Positions 1 through 6,221 of a DNA stretch of 7,453 nucleotides are shown here, piece by piece. The notes under the pieces were generated by a model that saw only the letters and a program-made list of their open reading frames with translations, made no database searches and had not been told where the DNA came from. Numbering within the stretch: the first letter of the stretch is position 1; each line of letters starts with the position of its first letter. The DNA is taken from NCBI GenBank assembly GCA_025463965.1, contig JAODBN010000374.1, forward strand, positions 1 to 7,453, given 5' to 3'. This stretch comes from Acidimicrobiaceae bacterium (GTDB taxonomy: Bacteria > Actinomycetota > Acidimicrobiia > Acidimicrobiales > Bog-793). Position numbers and translations under genes: made by a program.

Positions 1-1672
1 ATCCCCGCTCGAGCTGTCGCCCCGGGTCGTAGGCACGCAGGACCTGCCTGCAACGGTGGTGTTCGCGCTCTTCGCGCTCGAGCAGCCGGTGCGCCCCAGC
101 CGACGCTGCCTGCTGTGACCATCCGAGCCGGGCACGTTCGCGGCCGAGCTCGGTGCCGACCGCTCGTCCAAGCGCCAACCCCGTGCCGCGCAGCCCGTCT
201 GCTCGTCGATCCAACTGATGGCGAGCGCCGCGGGCCATGGAGGCGCGACGGGACTCGAGGAGGTGCTCGGCGCTCTCGAGCCGGGCGCGAGCCACGCGAC
301 CGAGAGCGGCGACGCGGACTGCGATCGCGTCGGTGTAGTCGCAGACCAGCCCCACGACCGCCTCGCCACAGGCGGTCGGAGTGATGCACGCCCGGTTCGC
401 CACCTCGTCGGCGACCGAGCGGTCTCCGGTATGTCCGATACCGGTCCAGACCGGGAACAAAGCGGTGGCGATCGCTCGGGCAACCTCTTCGCTGTCGAAT
501 GCCGCGAGGTCTCCGCGCGCTCCCCCGCCCCTCACGACAACCGCGAGATCGGGCCCGAAGCCGGCCATGCGGCGCAGCGCGGCGGCGACTTGATAGGGCG
601 CCTCGGGCCCCTGGACCAGTGACGGCTCGAGATGCACCTCGAAGGCAAAGCCGCTCCGCTCCAGCTGGCCGACGAAATCACGATGGGCCTCCGAGCCGGG
701 GCTCGTCACGACGCCCACCCGAAGTGGGACGAGCGGCAGGGGAAGCCGGTGGTTCGCCTCCAGCAGGTCTTCGGCGGCGAGCGCCTGGAGCAGCCGCCGG
801 CGAGCCGCGGCGATCCCACCGAGGAGAGCCTCGACGTCGACCGCCGTGAGCGTGAAGCGGAGCTTGGCTCCTCCCTCCCAGACCGATACACGGCCCCGTA
901 CCCGCACGACCCGGCCGACCTCGAGGTCGACCCCGGCTTCGGCAAGCGCCGCCGCGACCGGCGGCCACTCCCGAGCCCAGCACACCACCTCGAGCTGCTG
1001 GCCGCCGCCACGACCCGTCGTCGGCGCGCCGTGGTCGGCGAGCTCGAGGTAGCGATGACCGCGCGATTCGCGCAGTCCGCGGATCTCGCCCGTCACCCAC
1101 ACCTCGGTGGGAAACGCCCGGTTCAGGGCCGAGCGGACCCGGTCGTAGAACGCAGCGACGGTGAGCGACTCCTCTGCCTCGACCGGGGCATCGTCGTCGC
1201 CCTCGACTTCGAAGTCGTCCCATGCCGGCTCCCCCGACCATGGCGTCGACTCGGTTCGCCCCTCGAGCTGCGTCCGCTCCCCGGGGGCGTGCGCGGTCCG
1301 GGCAGCCTGGGCCGCAGCGCTTTCGACGCCAGACTCGCGCTCACCGCCCCGCTCGCTCCGGTCCCTTTGTCCATCGAGGATTTCGGGGGCGACCGACGAG
1401 GTGGCCGCTGCGGCGCCGTGCTCCTCCGCGCCGTGCTCCTCCGCGTCGCGCTCCGGACCATCTTCTCGCCTAGTCCGGCGACTTCCCGGTGGGGCGCTCG
1501 AGTGCGCGATGGCACTCACCTCTTCAACCCGGCGCCGCAGGGCCTCCGCTGCCTCCTCGGCGGCAAGCGCCCTCGGCTTGCGCCGAGCCTGGCGCCCGGC
1601 CATGCCGTCGCCGGGGGGCGGCTCCGACACCTCAAAGAGCCGGAGCTCTTCAGAGGCTCCCGTCGCACTCAT
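1..1672 (-). CDS. xseA: Exodeoxyribonuclease VII large subunit, 3' end off the left edge
   Basis: Catalytic large subunit of exonuclease VII, which with XseB degrades single-stranded DNA to oligonucleotides in repair and recombination. The frame is open from the ATG at 1672 to the edge (557 codons), so the last few dozen residues are missing. From about residue 170 it matches the family: an OB-fold nucleic-acid-binding domain (TEVWVTGEIRGLRESRGHRY, then ELADHG), then the exonuclease domain with LRVGVVTSPGSEAHRDF, VVVRGGGARGDLAAFDSEEV, ARAIATALFPVWTGIGHTGD, RSVADEVA and ITPTACGEA. After a long helical stretch, the C-terminal DPGRQLERG motif is reached at the edge. Oddities: the E. coli protein is about 456 residues, but here ~170 residues of Glu/Arg/Ala-rich low complexity precede the OB fold. 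The usual GHETD motif reads GHTGD. No convincing Shine-Dalgarno precedes the ATG, so the start could lie further in (for example the GTG at codon 52). xseB, the usual partner, is not in the window. Confidence 0.93.
   Translation of the reverse strand, partial: MSATGASEELRLFEVSEPPPGDGMAGRQARRKPRALAAEEAAEALRRRVEEVSAIAHSSAPPGSRRTRREDGPERDAEEHGAEEHGAAAATSSVAPEILDGQRDRSERGGERESGVESAAAQAARTAHAPGERTQLEGRTESTPWSGEPAWDDFEVEGDDDAPVEAEESLTVAAFYDRVRSALNRAFPTEVWVTGEIRGLRESRGHRYLELADHGAPTTGRGGGQQLEVVCWAREWPPVAAALAEAGVDLEVGRVVRVRGRVSVWEGGAKLRFTLTAVDVEALLGGIAAARRRLLQALAAEDLLEANHRLPLPLVPLRVGVVTSPGSEAHRDFVGQLERSGFAFEVHLEPSLVQGPEAPYQVAAALRRMAGFGPDLAVVVRGGGARGDLAAFDSEEVARAIATALFPVWTGIGHTGDRSVADEVANRACITPTACGEAVVGLVCDYTDAIAVRVAALGRVARARLESAEHLLESRRASMARGARHQLDRRADGLRGTGLALGRAVGTELGRERARLGWSQQAASAGAHRLLEREEREHHRCRQVLRAYDPGRQLERG
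1413..1442. repeat. Perfect 15-bp tandem duplication inside the xseA N-terminal extension
   Basis: The 15-base unit GCGCCGTGCTCCTCC occurs twice in direct tandem (1413-1427 and 1428-1442), followed by a further GCG. Read on the minus strand in the xseA frame it encodes EEHGA twice. An in-frame, perfect duplication inside a low-complexity acidic region looks like replication slippage and suggests that this part of the extension tolerates length change. Confidence 0.8.
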
Positions 1673-1674
1673 GA

Positions 1675-1691
1675 CCGCAGGCTACCTGCGG
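1675..1691. promoter_or_regulatory. Perfect 7-bp inverted repeat abutting the xseA start codon
   Basis: CCGCAGG, loop CTA, CCTGCGG: a perfect 7-bp dyad with a 3-base loop, ending two bases before the annotated xseA ATG on the minus strand. As RNA it would place a strong hairpin exactly where a Shine-Dalgarno should be. As DNA it could be an operator in the xseA/rnpB divergent region. It could also mean the true xseA start is downstream. Which of these holds cannot be decided from sequence alone. Confidence 0.45.
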
Positions 1692-1737
1692 GGTAGGTCG
1701 ACCACCGTGATTGGAAGACCTTGGCGGCAACGCGCGC

Positions 1738-1743
1738 GAGAAT
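1738..1743 (+). promoter_or_regulatory. Possible -10 element of rnpB
   Basis: GAGAAT matches the -10 consensus at four of six positions, and its end lies 7 bases before the first base of the rnpB P1 helix at 1751. No -35 hexamer sits at the ideal distance: TTGGAA at 1711-1716 is 21 bases upstream of it. The placement is attractive but the match is weak. Confidence 0.25.
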
Positions 1744-1750
1744 GGAGATG

Positions 1751-2108
<358 letters not shown>

Positions 2109-2130
2109 CACCACTCAAAGTGCTTGAGAA

Positions 2131-2149
2131 CGCGCCCTCGGCGGACGCG
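2131..2149. terminator. GC-rich hairpin between converging rnpB and the small secreted-protein gene
   Basis: CGCGCCC TCGGC GGACGCG folds into a 7-bp stem with one G-U pair and a 5-base loop. It lies between the 3' end of rnpB (2108, plus) and the stop codon at 2154 (minus), so it could end either transcript. There is no clear T-tract on either side. A smaller dyad, CTCAA-N5-TTGAG (2114-2128), sits next to it. Intrinsic terminators lacking a U-tract are common in GC-rich actinobacteria, but this call is tentative. Confidence 0.35.
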
Positions 2150-2153
2150 TCAT

Positions 2154-2450
2154 TCAGTCGGAGCTGGTCTGGACGCTGAGGGTGCCGAGCCCGGTCGGCC
2201 AGGTGAGGTTCACGCGAATCGGCTTCGGGTCGCACACCGCGCCGGCGCTAGTCCCGGCGCTCTGCACCGATTTCTGCCTTCGCTGGGGACGGCACGGCTT
2301 GTGAGCAGACGACTGGCGAGCACTCGGCACGTTGAACGCGCTGGTCCGAACACCGGCGGAACGAGCAGCTTGCGCACCGACAGTCGCGGGCACGGCGAGC
2401 GCTCCGAAAAGCAAGGCTGCGCCAAGGACCGTCCCCTGGATGCGGTGCAC
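2154..2450 (-). CDS. Small predicted secreted protein, function unknown
   Basis: A 98-residue protein that I do not recognise. The start chosen is the GTG at 2450 because AGGAGGAGG lies 4 bases upstream (2455-2463); an in-frame TTG at 2468 would place that Shine-Dalgarno inside the gene. Residues 1-26 form a classical Sec signal peptide: short basic start (MHRIQG), hydrophobic core (TVLGAALLFGALAV), and an AXA-like site VGA, predicting cleavage after Ala26. The mature part, about 72 residues, is Ser/Ala/Arg-rich with two cysteines (Cys53 and Cys73) that could form one disulfide. It ends in IRVNLTWPTGLGTLSVQTSS, which has a beta-strand look. It is transcribed away from the ADC-like gene, with 195 bp between their starts, and towards rnpB. 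An extracytoplasmic structural or binding role is only a guess. Confidence 0.7.
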   Translation of the reverse strand: MHRIQGTVLGAALLFGALAVPATVGAQAARSAGVRTSAFNVPSARQSSAHKPCRPQRRQKSVQSAGTSAGAVCDPKPIRVNLTWPTGLGTLSVQTSSD

Positions 2451-2454
2451 TCGC

Positions 2455-2463
2455 CCTCCTCCT
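2455..2463 (-). promoter_or_regulatory. Strong ribosome binding site fixing the GTG start at 2450
   Basis: On the minus strand this reads AGGAGGAGG, nearly ideal complementarity to the 16S rRNA 3' end, with 4-7 bases to the GTG depending on register. It decides the start of the small secreted protein and is the best single argument that this gene is real. Confidence 0.75.
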
Positions 2464-2645
2464 GCCAACTGGCGCTACCCGATCGCTCTCACCGACCGCG
2501 AAGCCACGAGCACCCTCGCGGGTCGGCATCTTCTGTTTCCCGTCTCTCGGCCGAGCGAAACGTAAGGCACTGGAAGACCCCTGGGGACCGACAAGGTAGC
2601 GTCCTGCCTCGGTCACAGAGGCCGGGCGCTCGGGGGGCGCGAATC

Positions 2646-3413
2646 ATGTGGATGGAATCGCACTCGGTACCTTCGCCGGAGCAGGCGTTCAGCACGCCAC
2701 TCGACGCGCCACTGAGCGGACCGCCCCCGGGGAGGTTCCGCGACGGCGAGGTTCTGACGGTCCAGTATCGCAGCGACCCGGAGGCGATCCGGGCGCTTCT
2801 GCCCGCGCCGCTCGAGCCGACCAACGACGTCGTCAGGGTGCAGGTCGCCCGGTGGGGAGACGTCGCCGGCCTCGGGCGCGACACCTACGAGGCCAACGTG
2901 ATGCTCGGCGCTCGACTCGGTGGGGAGAACCCGGTGGTCGGCTCGTACTCCCCCTACTTCTGGGTGTCGAGCGATCGGGCCATGGCTGGGGGCCGCGAGT
3001 TCCATGGCCAGCCAAAGCGGATCGGCCAGATCCGTCTCGAACACCGCGGCGACCTGATCGTCGGGACGGTGGAGAACAACGGCATCGAGATCTTCACCGG
3101 GACGCTGCCATACAAGGCTCGGGTGAGCTCGCTCGAGGAGTTGCGGGCGCGCATCGACCTCGTCACGAACATCAACTTGAAGATCATCCACGAGATCGAC
3201 GGGCGCACGGCGCTCCGCCAGCTGACTGCCCGCGACCTCACCGACGTCGAGGTCCCGGGCTGCTGGAGCGGACCGAGCACTGCCGACATCCGTCCGAACG
3301 CCACCTCGCCGCTCTACCGCCTGCCGGTGCGCTCGTTCCTCGAGGGCTTCTACTGGCAGACCGAGTTCTCGCTCGTGGGCGGCCGCGTGATCTACGAGTA
3401 CCCAAACGACTGA
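2646..3413 (+). CDS. Acetoacetate decarboxylase (ADC)-like superfamily enzyme
   Basis: A 255-residue member of the ADC fold family, close to the ~244 residues of Clostridium acetobutylicum ADC, which decarboxylates acetoacetate to acetone through a lysine Schiff base. Family landmarks: FRDGEVLTVQYRSDPEAIRA (31-50), LLPAPLEP (51-58), GLGRDTYEANV (75-85), GREFHGQPKRIG (116-127), NINLKIIHEIDG (175-186), DVEVPGCWSGPS (200-211) and a GRVIYEY end. Lys124 lines up with the Schiff-base lysine and Glu82 probably with the active-site glutamate. The neighbouring lysine that lowers its pKa is Arg125, and the position of the active-site arginine near residue 29 of the clostridial enzyme appears to be Gly34. 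The reaction may therefore differ (another beta-keto acid, or aldolase/dehydratase-type chemistry as in some ADC-like proteins). The ATG at 2646 has a G-run 8 bases upstream; Met3 is an alternative. The open frame further upstream overlaps rnpB and is not coding. The flavin-reductase fusion follows in the same direction. Confidence 0.88.
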   Translation: MWMESHSVPSPEQAFSTPLDAPLSGPPPGRFRDGEVLTVQYRSDPEAIRALLPAPLEPTNDVVRVQVARWGDVAGLGRDTYEANVMLGARLGGENPVVGSYSPYFWVSSDRAMAGGREFHGQPKRIGQIRLEHRGDLIVGTVENNGIEIFTGTLPYKARVSSLEELRARIDLVTNINLKIIHEIDGRTALRQLTARDLTDVEVPGCWSGPSTADIRPNATSPLYRLPVRSFLEGFYWQTEFSLVGGRVIYEYPND

Positions 3414-3417
3414 TCTG

Positions 3418-3440
3418 CCCGCTCACCGTTCGCCAGCGGG
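3418..3440 (+). other. Stem-loop between the ADC-like gene and the flavin reductase fusion
   Basis: CCCGCT (3418-3423) pairs with AGCGGG (3435-3440) around an 11-base loop, starting 4 bases after the ADC-like stop codon. With no T-tract, it could be a partial terminator or an RNA-processing or stability element separating two genes of one transcript. The stem is short, so chance occurrence in GC-rich DNA is possible. Confidence 0.3.
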
Positions 3441-3487
3441 GAGACATCAGGCAAATCGCCGGGACCCCCAAGATCCCTACGCTGAGG

Positions 3488-3495
3488 AAGGAGGT
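3488..3495 (+). promoter_or_regulatory. Near-consensus ribosome binding site for the flavin reductase fusion
   Basis: AAGGAGGT lies 6 bases before the ATG at 3502, an almost perfect Shine-Dalgarno at good spacing. It fixes this start and predicts strong translation. TACGCT at 3478-3483 resembles a -10 but has no -35 partner and would leave almost no leader, so I do not call a promoter there. Confidence 0.8.
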
Positions 3496-3501
3496 GGTGC
3501 C

Positions 3502-4653
3502 ATGGGGGGCCCAGCAGAGCCACAAAGCGCAGGAGCCGTCGCTGCGTCCGAGCACGGGGCGGTCGTCGAGAGCGCCCGCTTCCGACACGTCATCGGGCAC
3601 CTCGCCGGCGGGGTGACGGTGGTGACGATGGCCGAGGGCGAAGAGCGACAGGGGATGACCGCCTCCTCGGTGACCTCGCTCTCCATCGATCCGCCGACCT
3701 TGATCTGCTGCCTCAACAAGCGTTCGAGCACCGGGCAGGCGATCGCCCGGGCGAAGGTGTTCGCCGTCAACATCCTGGAAGAGGGCCAGGCGGACCTGGC
3801 CGAGAACTTCGCTCTCAACAAACCCTCGGAAGAGAAGTTCAGCGGTGTTGCCCTCGTCGAGGATCCCTCGGGCCAGCCGCTGCTCGCCGACGCCCTGGCG
3901 CACCTCACGTGCCGGGTACGCGAGGTCGTTGACGGCGGCACCCACTACCTGTTCGTGTCGGAGGTGAGCTCCGCCGAGACGCGCCCGGGGCGCCCGCTCG
4001 CCTACTACCGGGGCGTTTTCGGCCACTTCACGCTCGACGAGGACGTGACGGTGAGAGAGCGCCTGCGAGACGCCCTGCTGGCCGGCGTGCTGCAAGAGGG
4101 ACGCCCCCTCGATCTCTCCACCCTCCAGCAGACGCTGGGCGCGTCATCCACCGCCTTGGACCACGCGCTTCGGGAGCTCGCCAGCGAGCACCTGCTGCGC
4201 CGGGATCCCGACTCCGGCTGGGTGGCAGCGGATCCGACTGGCCACGACGCCGATCGAGGCCGGGCCCGCCATGCCCTCGAGCTCGGCGCGCTCGCTGGTT
4301 CAGCGGGCAGCGCCGACACCGACTGGGATGGCTTACGCCGCGCCGTCGAAGCCGCCTCGGCCGCGCTGGCGGCCGGCCACCGCGAGGCGATCGAGCTGCA
4401 CCTCGGAGTGCACGCGTCGTTCGCGGCCCTTGCCGAAAGCCCGTCCCTCGAGCAGACGCACCGCCGCTTGGCCACCCCGGTGGGCCGACGCACGCCTGTC
4501 GATGTCGAGGCCGCCGCGCCGCTCCTCTCCAAGCTGTTGGAGTGCGACGGCGCTGCCATTGCCGCCGCCGAGTCGCTGGACCTCGACGCGCTGCGCGCTG
4601 CGCTCGACGCGCACGCCGCCTTAGAAGAGGAAGACCGAGTCACCCACGGCTGA
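3502..4653 (+). CDS. Flavin reductase domain fused to GntR winged-helix and FCD-like domains
   Basis: A 383-residue fusion. Residues ~24-178 are a flavin reductase-like FMN-binding split barrel (HpaC/RutF type): GVTVVT (37-42), GMTASSVTSLSIDPPTLICC (51-70) with LNKRSST following, FAVNIL (87-92), HYLFVSEV (148-155) and PLAYYRGVFG (165-174). Such domains use NAD(P)H to reduce FMN or FAD, usually feeding a two-component monooxygenase. Residues ~183-245 read like a GntR winged helix (RERLRDALLAGVLQEGRPLD, then TLGASSTALDHALRELASEH and a SGWV wing). Residues ~255-375 are helical and FCD-like: VHASFAALAES resembles the FCD FH motif with His300 and His304, but the later metal-ligand histidines are hard to place. 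Stand-alone reductases are about 160-190 residues. By analogy with the MarR-like domain of the A. baumannii HPA hydroxylase reductase, the C-terminal module may gate reductase activity by ligand binding, or may bind DNA. No oxygenase partner is in the window. It ends 19 bp before the converging zinc-ribbon stop. Confidence 0.87.
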   Translation: MGGPAEPQSAGAVAASEHGAVVESARFRHVIGHLAGGVTVVTMAEGEERQGMTASSVTSLSIDPPTLICCLNKRSSTGQAIARAKVFAVNILEEGQADLAENFALNKPSEEKFSGVALVEDPSGQPLLADALAHLTCRVREVVDGGTHYLFVSEVSSAETRPGRPLAYYRGVFGHFTLDEDVTVRERLRDALLAGVLQEGRPLDLSTLQQTLGASSTALDHALRELASEHLLRRDPDSGWVAADPTGHDADRGRARHALELGALAGSAGSADTDWDGLRRAVEAASAALAAGHREAIELHLGVHASFAALAESPSLEQTHRRLATPVGRRTPVDVEAAAPLLSKLLECDGAAIAAAESLDLDALRAALDAHAALEEEDRVTHG

Positions 4654-4672
4654 CGCCGCCGGCCCGGTTCCC

Positions 4673-5470
4673 TCAGGAGGCCGTCGGCTCCCGGGCCGCC
4701 GGGACGAGGATGCGCCCGCATTGGTCACAGTGGAAGATGCTCCCCGAGGGGGCGTGGCGCATCCGGTCGAGCTCGGTCGCCGGTTGGAGCAGATGACAGC
4801 CGTCACACGCGCCCCGAACCAACCGGGCGACCGCGACGCCGTCGAGGCGGGGGGCGAGCCGCTGATACTCCGCCAGGAGGGCCGGAGCGACCGCCGCGAC
4901 GAGCTCGGCACGTCCGGCTTCGACCTCGGTGAGAGCCGCCTCCCCCGCTGCCTTGGCCGCCGCCAGGCGCTCGGTGGCGACCTCGAGGGCGGCGGCAAGG
5001 GGTTGCCGCTGCTCGGCGGCCTGGGCAAGCTCGGACTCGAGGGGCTCGATCGCCTCCATGAGCTCGAGCTCCTCGTCCTCGAGCACGCCGCGTCGGCGGC
5101 CCAAGGTGGCGACCTCTCCCGCCATCGCCTCCTGGTCCCGGTAGGACGCTGCCCCGCCGGAGGCGACCCGTTGCTCGATCTGGTGGATCCGCCCGGTCAG
5201 CTGCTCGGCCTCGAGCTCGAGCCCGTCACGGCGGGTCACGAGCTCCCCAAGACGGCGCGACAGCTCGGCGGCGGCGGCGTCGTGGGCGGCGAGGCGCGTC
5301 TCGGCGTCGACCAGCTCGGCTCGCTCTGGAAGGTGGGCGAGGCGGTAGCGGAGCTGGGAGGCGTGTAGGTCCTGGTCCTGGAGCGCGAGCAGGGCGGCGA
5401 AGGGACCGGCGACCGGGGCCACCTCGCTCGCCGGCGCCTGGTCTTCGGACACTCCGGCGAGGCTAGCCAC
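4673..5470 (-). CDS. C4-type zinc-ribbon coiled-coil protein (PF02591/DUF164 family)
   Basis: A 265-residue cytoplasmic protein from the proposed GTG start. Residues ~24-200 are almost entirely helical and rich in Leu, Ala and Glu with heptad-like spacing, expected to form the long antiparallel coiled-coil hairpin of this family. The C-terminal zinc ribbon has CDGC (Cys222, Cys225) and CDQC (Cys248, Cys251), followed by the family signature GRILVP. Relatives include M. tuberculosis Rv2229c, Helicobacter FlgZ (HP0958) and Chlamydia CT398; the last two interact with RpoN or export/flagellar components, while the actinobacterial role is undefined. The GTG at 5470 overlaps the upstream phosphatase stop as GTGGCTAG, suggesting translational coupling. 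A GTG at 5452, 10 bases after that stop, is an alternative, and neither has a clear Shine-Dalgarno. The frame stays open further upstream, but that is the antisense-free shadow of the phosphatase gene. Confidence 0.88.
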   Translation of the reverse strand: MASLAGVSEDQAPASEVAPVAGPFAALLALQDQDLHASQLRYRLAHLPERAELVDAETRLAAHDAAAAELSRRLGELVTRRDGLELEAEQLTGRIHQIEQRVASGGAASYRDQEAMAGEVATLGRRRGVLEDEELELMEAIEPLESELAQAAEQRQPLAAALEVATERLAAAKAAGEAALTEVEAGRAELVAAVAPALLAEYQRLAPRLDGVAVARLVRGACDGCHLLQPATELDRMRHAPSGSIFHCDQCGRILVPAAREPTAS

Positions 5471-6221
5471 TTGTGGCGAGCGCGAAGCGCCTGGCCTCGA
5501 CGAGGGCCTCCTGCAGTTGCGTCGTCCCGCCAGCAACCGGAGAGCGGCGCTCTCCGTGGGTGCGTACAACCAGGCCCTCACCGTTGGCGTCGGCCACCGA
5601 CGCACCCGCCTCCTGGCAGACGAGCAAGCCGCCGAGGTAGTCCCATGCCCCGTGTGCTCGCGTCCCGCAGTCGACGTAGCCGTCCAGGCTCCCGTCCGCG
5701 ACGGCGCACAGATCGAGCGCCACCGCGCCGAGGGCCCGGTACTGGCGCCAGCCGAGATGACGTGGCGGGTAGCCCGACAGGCCAACCACCGCCCGACCCA
5801 CCTCGGTGACCTCCGAGGGGCGGATCGCTTCGCCGTCTCGCCGGGCACCGCCTCCCCGCACCGCCTCGTAGTTGGTCCCGGTGGCCTGGTTGCGCACGAC
5901 GGCGGCGAGCGGCCCTTCGGCGTCGAGCACGCAGCAGCTCGTCGCGTACCAGGGCAAGCGACGCGAGGCGTTCGTGGACCCGTCCAGCGGATCGAGCACC
6001 GCGAGCAGCTCCCGGTCCGGGCTGTGGAGTCCCGACTCCTCGCTCAGGACCCCGAGGCCGGCGCCCTCGAGCACCGCGACGGCTGCGGAGTCGGCGGCGA
6101 GGTCGGAGCGGTACTGACCCGGGCGGGTGCCCGCAAGACCCCAGTCGTGGAGGTCCGCAAGCGCCTCGGCCACCGCGTCACAGACCGCGTTGGCGACCTC
6201 GAGCAGCTCGTCACGACCCAC
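5463..6221 (-). CDS. Inositol monophosphatase family protein
   Basis: A 252-residue Mg2+-dependent, Li+-sensitive-type phosphatase of the IMPase superfamily, normal length for the family. Metal-binding motifs are intact: SEESG (60-64) supplies the first glutamate, DPLDGSTN (77-84) is motif A with Asp77 and Asp80, and AHGAWDYLGG (189-198) is motif B with Asp194. The N-terminal KxD/TEAD-type segment reads YRSDLAADSAAVAV, with the usual Thr replaced. The substrate cannot be read from sequence: inositol-1-phosphate, histidinol phosphate, fructose-1,6-bisphosphate and PAP phosphatases all share these motifs. The GTG at 6221 is preferred because AGGG lies about 4 bases upstream and homology begins directly after it. 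The frame stays open to 6914, but there it lies opposite a convincing plus-strand gene. It is probably co-transcribed with the zinc-ribbon gene, whose start overlaps this stop, and is divergent from the gene at 6321 with 99 bp between. Confidence 0.9.
   Translation of the reverse strand: MGRDELLEVANAVCDAVAEALADLHDWGLAGTRPGQYRSDLAADSAAVAVLEGAGLGVLSEESGLHSPDRELLAVLDPLDGSTNASRRLPWYATSCCVLDAEGPLAAVVRNQATGTNYEAVRGGGARRDGEAIRPSEVTEVGRAVVGLSGYPPRHLGWRQYRALGAVALDLCAVADGSLDGYVDCGTRAHGAWDYLGGLLVCQEAGASVADANGEGLVVRTHGERRSPVAGGTTQLQEALVEARRFALATSG

Noticed and set aside
632..1696. 354-codon plus-strand open frame
   Set aside because: It is the antisense shadow of xseA; the minus-strand product has clear exonuclease VII motifs, while this translation matches nothing and is Arg/Pro-rich.
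2597..2602. TAGCGT as a possible -10 for the ADC-like gene
   Set aside because: No -35-like hexamer at 16-18 bases, and the TAnnnT pattern alone is too frequent to count.
3238..4095. 285-codon minus-strand open frame
   Set aside because: It is antisense to the ADC-like end and the flavin reductase domain, both of which have strong family motifs on the plus strand.
4660..4698. CGGCCCGG...CCGGGCCG dyad at the convergent gene ends as a terminator
   Set aside because: The loop is 23 bases, there is no T-tract, and half of it lies inside the zinc-ribbon coding end; GC-rich DNA yields such pairs by chance.
5471..5848. Upstream open extension of the zinc-ribbon frame
   Set aside because: It overlaps the IMPase gene in another frame of the same strand and has an Arg/Ser/Thr-rich composition typical of a shadow frame.
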